A stretch of DNA of 64,000 bases from Lycium barbarum (taxonomy: Eukaryota > Streptophyta > Magnoliopsida > Solanales > Solanaceae), in contig NC_083342.1 in the NCBI RefSeq assembly GCF_019175385.1, forward strand, positions 121,644,376 through 121,708,375, read 5' to 3'. Positions 40,093 to 58,012 of this stretch are shown here, piece after piece. The notes beneath the pieces were generated by a model, which saw only the letters and a list, made by a program, of their open reading frames with translations, was not told where the DNA came from and searched no databases. How positions within the stretch are numbered: position 1 is the first letter of the stretch; each line of letters opens with the position of its first letter. The position numbers and the translations under genes were made by a program.

Positions 40093-43000
40093 CACTATAT
40101 TTTTGTACTTCATTCAGTCGAATATTGATATCATAGGTTATCTTCTTAAATGGTGCAGAAATTGCATATTCTACAGAAAATAAAATTGAATAGTAACTAG
40201 AAGTAATTCGTAACAAAAGAGACCCTCTCCAGATGTCTTGGTATTTGTTGCAGCATCTTCGTGTTTCTGAATAAACTACTAATTCTAAAGTAAATATTTC
40301 TAAGTAAAAGAAAGTATTAATGTAGAATAAATTGTAATACTCCAAACAGTTCTTTAACAGAAAACGTGCATGCACGAAATTGATACGATCATATGGAGGA
40401 TAAGGTAGGAAGCAGGAAAAGTATAGTGAGGCTGCACAACAGAGGAACAAAAAACCTTGAAACTTTAGGCAACAGAGGAACGTGCCGACTCTGTTATTTG
40501 CAGGCTAATATTTGTGCGGTCCATTGTCCTTTTCTCCCACTTCCCCAAGTCTTAACGTTATTCTATTCTATTTTAACCCCCTAAACTCTTCTCCCTATGC
40601 TCTTTTAATCCTTCTTTTTAGTCTTTTCATGCCAATTTGCCCACTTTGTAGCTCTAGTCTTCTACACATTTTAGTGTATTTACCATACTTAGCCCTATCC
40701 CTCACCATAAACCGTCATCCTCAAAGTCATAACCAAAATATTTATGCTATTCCCAATTACCCCTAGAGGCTAGGGAAACTAGGGTTCTAAAATCAACCAA
40801 GACAAGCTCATGGCTAGGACTATTGGAGTAGTAGTTAAATAAATATCCAAAAGTCAAAATCATCCCTATTGAACTTGGAAAATTGATGCTACTTGTATTT
40901 TGTTTCCCCTATGTTTTACCTAGATTAAGAATATTTGCAGTGAATATTTAATAGACCAATTTGTCTTGATTAATGATGTTATCCACTTGATAACTTTGCA
41001 TCGCTTTATTTTTTCTCTTAAATTGCTCTTAAAAGGAGTTTGTCCAATGTCACAAGCCCTATATTTGGCTAAGATAAACCAAAAAGGAATAAGAAAGTGA
41101 CCAAGTTAATGATCAACTTGTCTTGAGTTCTAAATCTTATCTAATTTAGTCTAATATATATATGGCAAACACGTAATAGCAAACTTCATATTCCTTTTTT
41201 AATCCCTCTCTCTTACCACGAATAATATTTGAGGTTACTTAAATTACATTATTAAGATTTCTTTAGGATAAACCCCTTTATGAGAGATTAAGAGTGTTTT
41301 AATAATCTACAATACCACGTAAACGAATGAGTGTAGTTGAAATTTTAATTTCTTAAATCAAGTTTCTGGAAATAAAAAATAAAAAATAATTGAAGAAAAA
41401 GCCAATTGCTATCCCAAATGCAAAGAGTAATAAAAGAGGAGTAGAAGAGACAAAAGGGAGGACAATTATATTATGTATATTTTTGGGGAGGAGCAATAAT
41501 TTAGGCCTTTTGCATATGTTGGGACATGGCATGGCAAGAGTACTTGCAATAGTATGGCACAAGAAATGGAGTGACCTTTTCCCCACTTTCGGAAAGCGAA
41601 ATCAACATTTTATGGATCTAGACTTGTATATTTCTAAATTCTTGCCATCATTTGCCTTTGTCTTACCGCATAATAATTCATACCAAAATTTCATGCATAC
41701 ATAATATCTACAATGCTACTTCTTCATCATGCAAAAAAATGATTCTTGTATAGACATTCTAATTGGTCAAAAAGAGTTCTAGTCCCCTTGACTATATACT
41801 AATGATGATTCCCAAATCCAATTCCATTGACTCAAAAGCACAAGAATTACACAAGATTCATCATGATTCATGCATTGCTTTGAGATATTGCAACAACGAG
41901 CTTCTGAAAGTTTGTGCAATGATATTATCTTTCATCAAGTGTTGCTTACTTTGAACACAAGAAACCAATTATCGTTATTATGCTAAAAATAAATACTTAA
42001 AAGTTGTATTTGAAAAAAGAATATTACCATTGAAACTTGCTAGTCTTTCCAAAATTAGTATTATGCTTTGCTAGTGTTACTAATACGAGTAATAACCTTC
42101 CTGAGACTAGACTGAAAACTTATGAGTTTTTAATCTTTTTTCTTTTCTTTAATTGTCATAAATGGTTTCTTATCCAGACGTTTTGGTACAAAAATTAATA
42201 CTAGCTAGTAAATAGATCAAAGTATGAGTTGTTTGAGATTTAATACATTTCAAATAACCCTTTTTTTTTTTTTTGGAATTCATGTTAACAACTTCTATTA
42301 GAAAGCAAACATTTCAAGCATGCTCATGCTTCACCAGAAAAGGAAATCACATTTATTAATTTTTCACCACCAACTTTTCTTTTGATTCCATCTTGCAATA
42401 ACTGAAAGAAATACACGGACAGTTACGTTTTGCCTATTATATGTAACGAATTCATAATTTTAACTCTCTCTGATAGCTGTGGAAAGTCAAACTAATAAAT
42501 TTAATTTCGATTCTGGGGTATAGACGTATAGTTTTTGTTAGTGTCACTTCTATTGCTAATATATTTAGGGATATATATTCATATTTTTTTATGTGTGCGT
42601 GTTCCCTTTTTTTTTTTGGCCGGGGGGGGGGGGGGTATAGGCTTAAAGCCAGTGCTTGTTCCCATAACCGCGAGAATATTGGTTTCTCTCTCGACAAAAA
42701 ATGCAACATGTTACTGCTGTTTATACTATTCACCAAATGTTCCAAATCAATAATTTACACTTGTCATTAAAACATTTAATCTTAGATTAATTTACCTGGT
42801 AACTCTTCTGGGCGGTGGTTGAATCATTTATTTGCACGACAATATATTGTACCAGCATCGTCTTTCTAGCATGGAATGTTTAAAACTTTCTTTTAAAGGA
42901 AAATTATCAGAGTTTTAATCATTCAAATAACAGAATTATGTTTACACTGAAATAGTGCTACTAGTTATTAGTAGATGCAAATTCCAGTGAGATCCTACTG

Positions 43001-43420
43001 TCCAAAGTGATTATTACTCATTCTTGTAAATCCCAGGATTTAGAAATTGGTTTGCTGATATATAACAGAGATACTTTTTTGAATTATTATAGTTTTTAGA
43101 TCATGATTAAGATGTTTTGCCTTTGTACTGGCTTTTTAGAGAATATTTTTAGGCACCATTTTTTGTTAATTTTCAGTAAAAACTTGTATTTAAGTTTGAA
43201 TTTATTTTTAAAAAACGAAACTCTATTTCTTTCTAATTCAAATGCTATTGCCTGTTGGTTTGCGTTTTGAACAAGTTTTTTTCAAAAAGCAAACATAAAT
43301 GCAGAAACATTCGTGCAGAGCACTCAATTAATGCTCATGCCCCATGTAAATTTATACTCCTTCCGTCCCAATTTACACACCTTTTCAATTTTGAGATTCA
43401 GACAAGTTAATTATTTCTCC

Positions 43421-44190
43421 CTCTGTCCCATAATATCTTAGTCAAATTTTTTTATTTCATAATAAGTGTCAATTTAGGATATCAATGCATATATTGACTA
43501 GTTTATTCCATTTTTATCCTTGGATAAAAAATGACAAATTTCTTTATTCAAGACTAAAAGTTGGATTCACAATGTTAAATTTTGAGTTTAACGTGAAAAT
43601 AAAAGTTTTGGCCTATGCAAAGTAGGATTAGTAAGAGGTAAAAGAAGTAGTAGTGCTCTAAACGATGATGGTTGGATTCTCAATGTCAAAAGATGAATTA
43701 TTTGTGCATGCTTTAATCTTAATCATCAAGAGAAAAAAATACTCCCTCCGTCCCATAATAAGTGTTACCTTAGCAAAAAACACGCATATTAAGAAACCAA
43801 TAATGCAATGTAAAGTTTACTAAACTACCCCTATATAATAAAAATAAATTATTTTTCCTTTTTTATTAGAGCATACATGAAAAGTAAGTCTTTTAACATT
43901 GAGAATCCAACAATATCAAGTTTCTATGTGCTTTTTATCTTGAATACATAAATTTGTTAGTTTTTGTCTAAGGGCAAAGTAGGAAAATACTTGTCAATAT
44001 ATGCATTGATTTCCTAAGGTGACACTTATTATGGGACAAAAAAATTTGACTAATGTGACATTTATTGTGGGACGGAGGGAGTATTTTTTTTTACATAAGA
44101 GTAGTTTGATAAACTTTACACTTCATTATTAATTTTTTAATATGCGTGTTTTTTATTAAACTAACATTTATTATGAGACAGAGAGAGTAT
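43421..44190. mobile_element. Outer Stowaway-like MITE, split by an inner copy
   Basis: The left end 'ctccctctgtcccataatat' and the right end 'attatgagacagagagagta' are inverted versions of the Stowaway end CTCCCTCnGTcCCA. Between them sits a second complete MITE (43742-44081). A third end-like sequence, 'actccttccgtcccaattta', lies just upstream at 43357. The region is a cluster of related elements. Confidence 0.55.
43742..44081. mobile_element. Stowaway-like MITE (inner copy)
   Basis: Inverted ends CTCCCTCCGTCCCATAATAA and the matching right end ('tgtgggacggagggag') enclose 340 bp. The flanking dinucleotide TA is present on both sides (43740-43741 and 44082-44083), the target preference of Tc1/Mariner-derived MITEs. 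There is no coding capacity. Confidence 0.85.
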
Positions 44191-44412
44191 AACTTATAGT
44201 ACTACATAATTTTTGAATATGCATATATTTAATTTAAAAAGCTTAATAAATTTACGTCGGATTTACATTTAAAATTAAACTGTCTGACTTTCTGGATTTC
44301 AATGGTCGATAAATTGTGAAATGTTCCCAAAATACATCCCATCAATCAATTATTATGTAAAAATAACACTGTAGCAGTACTCTAGTTTCTGACTCACTAC
44401 TAATAGTGGCAT

Positions 44413-44428
44413 AGTCGTTATATATCTC
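44413..44428 (+). promoter_or_regulatory. Candidate TATA box of the DUF1645 gene
   Basis: 'tcgttatatatctcaa' lies about 120 bp before the ATG at 44541. It is followed by a pyrimidine-rich leader ('ttacttctctcttattttta'). The spacing fits a TATA box with a leader of about 90 bases. This is positional inference only. Confidence 0.4.
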
Positions 44429-44540
44429 AATATTTAAGGTCATTCTCTAACATTACACACTCCCCGAAAATACCCCTTTACTTCTCTCTTATTTTTAATG
44501 CACACACATCACTCCCCTCATTCCCATCACAAAAAAAATC

Positions 44541-45659
44541 ATGAAACCCCTCGAAAAAAATCACTCCTCCACCACCACACCGGAACCCGAACCCGAACCC
44601 GTTTCCACGATGGAATCCGGCATGTTTTCCGACGATATTGACAGTTCATGTTCAACTCCATACGTTAGTGCTCCGTCAAGTCCAGGTCGTAATCAACCAC
44701 ACAGTGGGTTCTATTACAGTGCTCCAGCTAGTCCTATGCACTTCGTTTTAACAACTGTTAGTGTAAAAAATGCTGCTAACAGTACTTCATCACCTTCTGA
44801 AGATTTCGATTTCTCCGCTAGACTTACCGGTGACGGTAACGGAGGTGCCGGAGATGGATCAATGAGCTCAGCTGATGAGTTGTTTTTAAACGGTCAGATC
44901 CGTCCGATGAAGTTGTCAACTCATCTTAAACGTCCACAAGTATTAGCACCATTACTTGATTTGGATGAAAATGAGGAGGAAGATGAGAAATTAGGTTTTA
45001 GAGGAAGAGATAATTTGAAGTTAAGGGATAGATCTTTAAGGAGAAGGACTAGATCCATGTCACCACTTAGAACTACGTCGTATGAGTGGCAAGAAGAATA
45101 TGAAGAAGAAGAAGAAGAGGAATTGCAAGTAGCTGTTAAGGAGAAAAATGAAGAGATAATTATAAAGCAAGATGACGAAGTTGAAAATGAAGCATCGAAT
45201 GAAACGACACCGTGTCCATCTGGATCTTCATCAAGGTCATCTTCAGTTGGGAGAGGTTCAAAAAGATGGGTATTTTTGAAGGAGTTTTTATATAGAAGTA
45301 AAAGTGAAGGAAGAAACAATACTCACAAGTTTTGGAGTGGGATATCATTTTCACCTGTGAAAGAGAAAAAACTTGAGAAAATTGCAACCCCAAAAGGGAA
45401 ACAAAATGGGAATAATAATAATAATACAAAAGAAGGGAAGAAGAAGTTTGTTAATGGAAGTGGTATTGGAAAGAGAAGAGTACCACCATCACCACATGAG
45501 TTGCATTACACAACAAACAGAGCTCAATCTGAAGAAATGAGGAGAAAGACATTTTTACCCTACAGGCAAGGTTTACTTGGATGCTTAGGGTTCAGTTCAA
45601 AGAGTTATGGAGCAATGAATGGTTTTGCTAGAGCTTTGAATCCAGTTTCTTCAAGGTAA
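44541..45659 (+). CDS. DUF1645 family protein (intronless)
   Basis: A single open frame of 372 codons starts at the first ATG after a short leader. The N-terminus carries the family motifs 'SCSTPYVSAPSSPGR' (about 36-50) and 'FYYSAPASPMHFVL' (about 57-70). 'FDFSARL' and 'SADELFLNGQIRPMKL' follow. The middle has acidic runs (EEEDEK, then EEYEEEEEEEL) next to a basic RRRTRSMSP stretch. The C-terminal half has 'KRWVFLKEFLYRSKSEGR', 'FWSGISFSP' and 'RKTFLPYRQGLLGCLGFSS'. These are hallmarks of the plant DUF1645 family (for example Arabidopsis At1g23710/At1g70420 and rice SGL, as I recall). Members are linked to stress tolerance and growth traits, but the molecular function is not established. Ser/Pro and basic composition suggests a nuclear, regulated protein. 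The lack of introns is usual for the family. Confidence 0.88.
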   Translation: MKPLEKNHSSTTTPEPEPEPVSTMESGMFSDDIDSSCSTPYVSAPSSPGRNQPHSGFYYSAPASPMHFVLTTVSVKNAANSTSSPSEDFDFSARLTGDGNGGAGDGSMSSADELFLNGQIRPMKLSTHLKRPQVLAPLLDLDENEEEDEKLGFRGRDNLKLRDRSLRRRTRSMSPLRTTSYEWQEEYEEEEEEELQVAVKEKNEEIIIKQDDEVENEASNETTPCPSGSSSRSSSVGRGSKRWVFLKEFLYRSKSEGRNNTHKFWSGISFSPVKEKKLEKIATPKGKQNGNNNNNTKEGKKKFVNGSGIGKRRVPPSPHELHYTTNRAQSEEMRRKTFLPYRQGLLGCLGFSSKSYGAMNGFARALNPVSSR

Positions 45660-46215
45660 AAAGAAAAAATCTGTATATCTAATCATTATTATTACTATGT
45701 CTATCATCCATCAGAGATGAGATATTTTTAAGTGATTGTATAGATTTTTCTTGTTATGGTAATGTTTTTTTTTTTTTTTCATGTTAGTCTGTTATTTCTT
45801 TGTGTATGTACTAATTTGATGGCAAATCCACTCTAAATGCTTAATGATGGGATTTTGTTTAGCCATTCATGGAAACTGTTGTTAGATCTTTCATGAGATA
45901 CGTTTGTTTTTTCCGCTCAAAGAAGAGAGAGACACCTTTTAGAACTCCTTGATTTGATCTTTGGTTATGGAAAGTTGCAGCAGTATAGAATACAAATTGC
46001 TTAGGTAAGCAGTGGGGACTGGGTATTAAATATTCTTCATGAATCCTCCTTCCTGTTATTCTACTAGGTTTGTCTTTTACACTTTATTAGATCCGAAGAA
46101 TACTGATTAGTTTTAATTAATTTTTGGATCTTTTGCAAAGTATTTATTTTGCTTATATTGTCCCAAATTTTCTGTTCTCTTCCATGTTATTATTATATTA
46201 TATTGTATTATATTA

Positions 46216-46436
46216 CTCCGCCGTCTCAATTTATGTGTTATCATTTGACTTGACACGGAGTTTAAGAAAGAAAGGAAGGTTTTTAAAATATGTGGTCCAA
46301 AACAAGTCTTATATAAATGTGTGGCCGTAAATCATCCCATAAAATTAAATTATTTCTAAATAAAGAAATGTAATATTTTTTTTTGGGACAAATAAAAAAT
46401 GAAATGGTGTCACATAAATTGTTGTGACAGATGGAG
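46216..46436. mobile_element. Stowaway-like MITE
   Basis: Ends 'ctccgccgtctcaatttatg' and 'cataaattgttgtgacagat...ggag' are inverted and bordered by TA on both sides (46214-46215 and 46437-46438). The interior words 'tttgacttgacacggagttt' and 'gtggtccaaaacaagtctta' are typical of this MITE family. A more diverged relative follows at about 46655-46830. Confidence 0.75.
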
Positions 46437-46654
46437 TATTATTATTTAGGAGAGATGAGAGTAATGCTTTTAGACTTCATGTTTACACACAAAAAAAAAA
46501 AAAAAAAGATTTATCTTTTCTCATAAAAATATGAAATAATCTTAGTGTTTACATTGAATCATACTAATATTATAATCTCATTGATGAATAACCTAACAAG
46601 AGGTGTGTCACGGTAAAGGCATATGTGTTTTCGATGTTTACACTAAATCATATT

Positions 46655-46830
46655 CTCTATTTTAATTTATGTAAACTCATTTGACTAGGCATGAAATTTA
46701 AGAAATAATAGAAGATTTTTAAACTTGTGGTATTAAATGAGTCATATTTTGTGTAGCTATAAATCACCGTGTAAAAGTGAATTGTTTTTAAATATAGAAA
46801 TGAGTCATTTTTTTTTGGCATGGAGTAATA
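46655..46830. mobile_element. Degenerate relative of the 46216 MITE
   Basis: The words 'attttaatttatgtaaactc', 'ggcatgaaatttaagaaata' and 'cttgtggtattaaatgagtc' align in order with the 46216-46436 element, but the end sequences are eroded. Limits are approximate. Confidence 0.5.
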
Positions 46831-47689
46831 AGGAAATAGGTTATCCTGTTTAAATAATAAATTAAAATGAGAATATTTGTTAATTAAACGATAGATTAGA
46901 ATGTAATTTTCTGATAAATAATGTATGTGAAGATAGGTACCATGTATTTATTCGGTTGGGGTAAATAACTTTTTACTATAGAAAGAAGAGATTCAGCCTA
47001 GCCTCTCAAAAAGGGAGGAAGTGCAAAAAAGGAATTTATGGGGTATGAGATTAAATGGCAGTTTTAATGGACAGAATGTAATCCCGTACTTGATTTACTT
47101 TTATTTTCGTTGTTGTGTTAATAATGAGATCTTATTGGAACGCAGGCTACAATAATCTTTTTGGGTAAGTGTAATGTCTATAGGAAATGATTGGACATTA
47201 GATATACCCATGAAGGAATTTGCATTATTTTACATGGTAAAAACACAGTGCTTATATTCGATATTTTCTTAAAAACCTTTGATGATTTGACGCACATGGT
47301 CATGGGACAGAGCCCTTTGGCAGGTATAGTAGAGAAGGCCCCTACACGCCACACCAAACCCAGACCCACAAGGCCACAATTGCAAAAAAGGGACACTGTT
47401 GCCTTTTGTCAACCACATAATCAGAAGCCTGAGCTGTTCTTGGCTGTATCTTCTGAGGGCCAGCCTTGTTTAGCATATGCACTCTAGTGATTAAGATGAC
47501 TGGTCTCAAAGTTACCCGATACTTGTTTTAGAATGAAATATTAAATTGATTCGAAAGTTCAGAAAGGATACCCATCCTTTTAAAATTGATTAAAAGAAAG
47601 TAGGTTAACAATAATTGGAACGTATGGAGTGGTAACTAGTAAGTATCAAGGGGAGCAAAACATAGGGAATAACAAATATAGAGTGGAAT

Positions 47690-47905
47690 AGTCACTTAAG
47701 CACGTGTTCCAGTAATCAGTGGGTTGAAAACTATGAAGTTTTGGGTTCAAATTTCAGCAGAAGCAAAAATACCAGGTAAGTACTTTTCATTTGTTCAAGC
47801 TTTGATGGATAGAAGTGGTACATGTGTTGGTGAAAGGTAGCAAGTGACCCATAGAATCAATCAAGTGCACGCAAATTGGTCTAAATATAATGGTTAAAAA
47901 GAAGT
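47690..47905 (+). mobile_element. TS-type SINE
   Basis: The segment contains 'tgggttcaaatttcagcaga' (B-box region), 'accaggtaagtacttttcat', 'gtgaaaggtagcaagtgacc' and 'aatcaatcaagtgcacgcaa'. This is the word order of the Solanaceae TS SINE as I remember it, with many substitutions. It is close to full length and old. I did not establish a target duplication. Confidence 0.65.
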
Positions 47906-48952
47906 ATAGATGGAATTGGTCTACCTCATAAACCGGCTCCCACTTTTCTTTTTATAAAAAGGAACGATAAAAAAAACATTCGAAAGTGAAACAGAAAAAT
48001 AAGGCTGTTACGATGTGTGATGTATAATGGCCTAAGTTGGGGCTTATTTTCTTCTTTGAATCTAAAGTGACGTTGAAAAGGTCTTTGGGGGAATTGAAGA
48101 AGCAGCTTTTTGTCTCATCTTATTGGAGTATTTTAGTTTATTTATAGTCTTGAAATATGGACAAAGTAGATCTGGATGAAATTTTAAAAGAAATTGCGAA
48201 CATTTGTTAGTTCATATTATCATGGGGTCTCTTTGTTCCTTGATGTTGACGTACAATAGTTTCAGATTAAGCAACATACTAACATGGCCTTTGGCTAATG
48301 ATATATATGCTGTCAACGTAGCATATAATAGTTCATTTTCGCATTTATTGACCAGATATTTCGTCCACTTAACATTTAATATTATGATCCAACTACATTA
48401 ACAATTTTTGTAACTTTTTCTCTCCTTCCCACTCCTCAAGAGAAAAAATATATAAAGTTACTCCCGCAAGAAAACGTTACCTTACATCATCGAAACTTAT
48501 AGTCTAGTGATATGAGCGAGAGTCTATCACATAAGATGTGTGGATTTAATTGTCTTCTTTTTGCTTACTCGGCCCTCATTTATAATAATAATAATAATAA
48601 TAATTAAAAAATAGCGGTATCTTGCCAAGTGCGGCATTTGGGACAGGCTTGGTGAAGTCATTAGCTAAAGGCTGATTGATCGGATTTCTCAATCGTTCAA
48701 TCTTACTTTAGAAATAGAATAAGTTTACTTGACAAGATTAGATCTAATTTCCTTTTTAACAATTTTGGATTGACATGAAGTTTTCTTGTTGTGTGATTTC
48801 TACCCTCATTCTGCCAGCAGCGCATGTCTCGATTTCTACCCAGTTGATCTACTGCGATTTTACTTTGCAATAGGTGCACATTCTCATAGAGTGTTTGTGT
48901 AAAATTTGTTGATTCCACTTCCAAATAGACGTGTTAGTTCTGCGGCTCGGCA

Positions 48953-49133
48953 GCAGGGGCGGAGCTAGCCCTTCGGGCTTGGGTTCGACAGAACCCAAGT
49001 AGCTTTTGTCCGAATCATATATTTGTATTAAATTTTATCGAATATGTATAAATTATTATTAATTTAGAACTCAGTAACTTTTAAGAATTAGAACCCCAAA
49101 CCCACAAATTTCGAATCTTGGCTCTGCCTCTGC
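48953..49133. mobile_element. MITE-like element with GCAGGGGCGGAGC ends
   Basis: The left end GCAGGGGCGGAGC and the right end GGCTCTGCCTCTGC are inverted repeats with few mismatches. The body has 'cttgggttcgacagaaccca' and 'ttagaactcagtaactttta'. This best-preserved copy defines the family with shorter relatives at 17389, 33440 and 37586. I could not fix the target duplication. Confidence 0.65.
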
Positions 49134-51529
49134 TCGGGAGGGTTCTTTTGGATTTGTTTGTTTAAATAGCCGTGGTTCTTTTCTTTTACCTAGACCCAAA
49201 TTTACATTTGAATTTGTTGTAAGGTGTCAGTTGATCATAAACCCATCAATGAGTCCTTTATAGTTCAAAAACAAAAACTAAGAGATAATATCAGATGAAA
49301 TATAGTAGAATATCTACTCAAAATCTTATCCTTGAGTTATCTATATGTCGGTGAATAGAGATGATATATAGTTGATGGAGCATAGTACTTGTCATACTAT
49401 ATTACATATGGTCCCTGGATGTAATACTAATCATGATTTTACATAGTAACCTTTGTATGGATTAGTATAGAACTGTTTTGGGACCATTAGAAGACGAACC
49501 ACCATATATAAATCACCTGATATACTCTTTCTATGTTTTAGATGTAAATGCAAGTCCTTTGATGATGCATGTATTATTATTTTTTAAATAAAAAGAGGTG
49601 CTTGTCTCTTGAAGAAAACTAGGTATATAAATTTGGAACTGCCTTCTGATTATCTGATAGATTCATGTATCAGATAAAAGTGCCAGTTTTACTTAGGTTT
49701 CTAACTGATCTTTTGATTTCTTTGCCTGAGTAACTGACCAGAAATTAGCTGGAAAAATCTGGCATAAAGGGCCTACAGCTTGATTGTGTGATTGAATTGT
49801 CCTGTTTAATTTTTGTTCTCTTCTCAATTTACACTGTTCGTTATGGTTTTAAATCTTAATTATATAAATCTACCTCAATCAAAACGAAAAATATATAAAT
49901 AGAAAAAAATGAAACAAGTTGCTGCGGGCTTTGTTTTAGTGATAACTAATGCGTATGTGTGAGTTAGGTGCACACGCGTTACGATTTTAAACTCTGCTAT
50001 AAATAAAGCCTAGTATTTAAGTTGGGAGAAGGGTAGAAGTATGCCTCACTCTCTGGAGTTTCAAAATTGTTCATCAATTCGAGTCGGATGAGCAGCTCAT
50101 TAGGAATTTCTTCGATACACAAAAAAGGAAAACAAATGTAGACAAACTTTCAAGCTTGCTGCAATACCAAACAGAAAACTCTAGCAATTAGGCAGTTTGA
50201 CTTGTTATGGGTACTCCAAATCCAATAACACGTAACTTGTAGACTTGTAGTCCTAAATTGAACAGCTTTATATAAGAGGCCAAAATAAAGGTGGGCATCA
50301 TTTTGTTATTTAAATTTTATTCTACTTATAAATAAATAAAACTCCCATATATACATAAGAAGAATATGTTTAGAATATGCACGGCATAATATGTGATAGA
50401 AATAAACTGTGAATTCTTACATCATTTTCTTATCTTATCCTTAGAAGATTAATAACGAGAACGGTGAAACCATATATTTTTTGTCTGGTTGCAGCGTCTA
50501 TGGTGGAGAGTGGGAACTCACATGAAACTGAAAAGTACGAAAAGAAATCTGGAGCCAATTAGTGAAAGCTGTCGGCTAGTACTAATAGATCTGTTGGTGA
50601 ATTTTGTGTTTTTGTCCTTGTATTTTTTGTGACCCACCAAGCTAAGAGACAAGCAGAAAAGACTTATTGGCTCAAACTTGATATCACACTAAAGCACATT
50701 AATTTACTATGATTAACTAGTAAATTAAATGAAAATATCAGTTTATTACGGTTAAGTGATAATATTGTGTATACTAAAACATGTATATACTCATTGAGTT
50801 ATTGTAAACATAGTGTGTGAATAATATTTTTCCGTTCAAGTAGCAGCATCACCCAGAACAGTTCTCAGTCGACACACCAAAGGATCCAAGAAATCACATT
50901 CTTCATTCTGATCTTGGTGGAGGTTGTCTGTCTGCTAGCTCCACTTGGATCTATGGTGCGTTTAAAAATTGGGTGTGTGCAGTTGTTAAAGAGTGTTTCT
51001 AGTTTTTATTCTAAATCTTTTACCATTCAAAGTTTAATTTAATGAAGTTAATCATGTGCTCTTTAACGTTTATACCATAGCCAGACTTTGACTTGGTCAA
51101 TAATTATTCCAAATGCCTTGATAAAGTATTTATATAAATTCGCAAATTACTGTTTCCTGATATTATTATTCAAGAAAATACTTCTCTGAAAAATTACACG
51201 AAACTGCTAATTAATAGTTTTTGTCACTGGATAAAGTTGAGGTATTGGAACCAGTCTCAGCTTAAAACTTTCGGGCCTTATTCCACTTTAGTTTTCAGTT
51301 ATCCACGTTCAGTGAGGTAAGTGTAATTTAAATCGAGGAATGTTTAGCTCATGTGTAGTGAATTATACCTGGCACTCCGTTGTGATTCTCGTATTTAGCT
51401 TAGATATAAACATCTTTACTGCATATTGTATATGCTTTTTATCAGAACCCTCCCCAGACTAGAATCATAATGATAATCTGAGTTTTCTGCATATCATAGT
51501 GCAGAAACAAGAAAAGGTTATAACCCTGT

Positions 51530-51625
51530 AATGGTTATTACAACTACTATGCCTCAATCACAAGCTAAGTTTGGATCGACCGTATGTATTCTCACTGGCC
51601 ATGTCACTTCATTTAAGCCCCTCTA
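51530..51625 (+). repeat. SINE-like fragment
   Basis: 'ttattacaactactatgcct', 'caatcacaagctaagtttgg' and 'atgtcacttcatttaagccc' follow the word order of a dispersed plant repeat also present at 17555. It lies close to the end of the PDI gene's 3' region. Confidence 0.45.
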
Positions 51626-51941
51626 GATCCAATAACAATAATGCAGACAGTGGAGTGACTAATCAGTAAAGCAGAAGTTAGAAGATAAACGTGTCGTGAT
51701 GATACTACTTTACTAATTATTTGTCAAAACAAGCTGATAATCATTACTGACAAAATGTCTAAAAGTCGATATAGCTGCTGCTCTAAACAAAATGCCTAGA
51801 TAGATCTGTGGTGTCCAATACTTCCCAGTACAAGAGAGTTCAACAGAAGATTAACCAGATAATGCAAAATTCTCGACCTTAGGCAAAACTCAGGTGATAC
51901 CTAGCCAGGAGGTATCACAAGCTGCAACACTAGCAAGGACT

Positions 51942-57600
<5,659 letters not shown>

Positions 57601-57701
57601 TTTTTTACTAGCTTGCAACTTCTTTTCTTCTTACTTCGTGAGTTTTTTTTTTTTCAAAAGCAGGGGAAGAAACAATAGAGTGACTAATGGCTCCTTTTAG
57701 T

Positions 57702-57714
57702 ATTTATATATATA
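57702..57714 (-). promoter_or_regulatory. TATA box of the PDI gene
   Basis: On the minus strand this reads CTATATATATAAATA, about 105 bases before the ATG. That is a good position and composition for a plant TATA box. Confidence 0.6.
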
Positions 57715-57769
57715 GAAAACGTTTTGGTACGTGTTTTTCTATTTTCAATAGTATATACTCCTACTGTAT

Positions 57770-58012
57770 ATGAGCCGATTGGCTTATAAGCATCCCTTAT
57801 GAGCTGTTTTCAATTTTTTTGAGTGTTTGGCTGGCCAGATTAAAGTTATTTTGTGCTTAAAATAAGCTCAAAAAAATAATTAGACCCATTTGACTTAGCT
57901 TAGCTAAAGCAGCTTATAAGCTAAAAAATAAGTTAGACTACCCCAACTTATTTTTTTTAACTTATAAACTGTAAACAGCTTATAGGCATAAGGCCATCCA
58001 AACAGGTTGTAT
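57770..58012. repeat. MITE-like dispersed repeat in the PDI promoter
   Basis: The stretch has repeated 'gcttataag'/'cttataagc' words, 'tttgagtgtttggctggcca', 'tgcttaaaataagctcaaaa' and 'ggccatccaaacaggttg'. This is a repeat I recognise from many Solanaceae gene flanks. It starts about 170 bases upstream of the PDI start codon. Clean inverted ends were not found. Confidence 0.5.

Larger units (their letters stand above)
37467..43356. other. Intergenic spacer hAT-DUF1645 with scattered repeats
   Basis: I find no supported gene across this 5.9 kb. It contains a MITE-like copy (37586-37720), a perfect 47-bp tandem duplication (38048-38141), a SINE (39995-40092) and homopolymer tracts, including poly-G at about 42620-42636. 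Short ORFs here show no known motif and odd composition. Confidence 0.5.
45660..51941. other. Intergenic spacer DUF1645-PDI
   Basis: No gene is supported here. It contains MITEs (46216-46436, and a degenerate one at about 46655-46830), a TS-type SINE (about 47690-47905), an (ATA)n tract near 48582-48605, a MITE-like unit (48953-49133) and a SINE-like fragment (51530-51625). The first 200 bases are the DUF1645 3' UTR and the last few hundred the PDI 3' UTR. Confidence 0.5.

Noticed and set aside
39989..40450. 153-codon minus-strand ORF
   Set aside because: Its 3' third is a SINE and the rest has no recognisable domain. Composition is that of AT-rich spacer.
41390..41704. 104-codon plus-strand ORF with an antisense partner
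   Set aside because: No motif, no splice context and ordinary spacer composition. A short open frame of this size is expected by chance in several kilobases.
44921..45429. Minus-strand ORFs of 132 and 89 codons
   Set aside because: They are shadows of the acidic and Ser-rich codons of the DUF1645 gene.
47178..47487. Overlapping ORFs of 98 (plus) and 72 (minus) codons
   Set aside because: I considered a small gene here but saw no homology, no family motif and no supporting exon structure.
57601..57618. Upstream TTG start adding six residues to PDI
   Set aside because: Plant nuclear genes use ATG. The ATG at 57600 directly gives a proper signal peptide of the PDIL2-1 kind.
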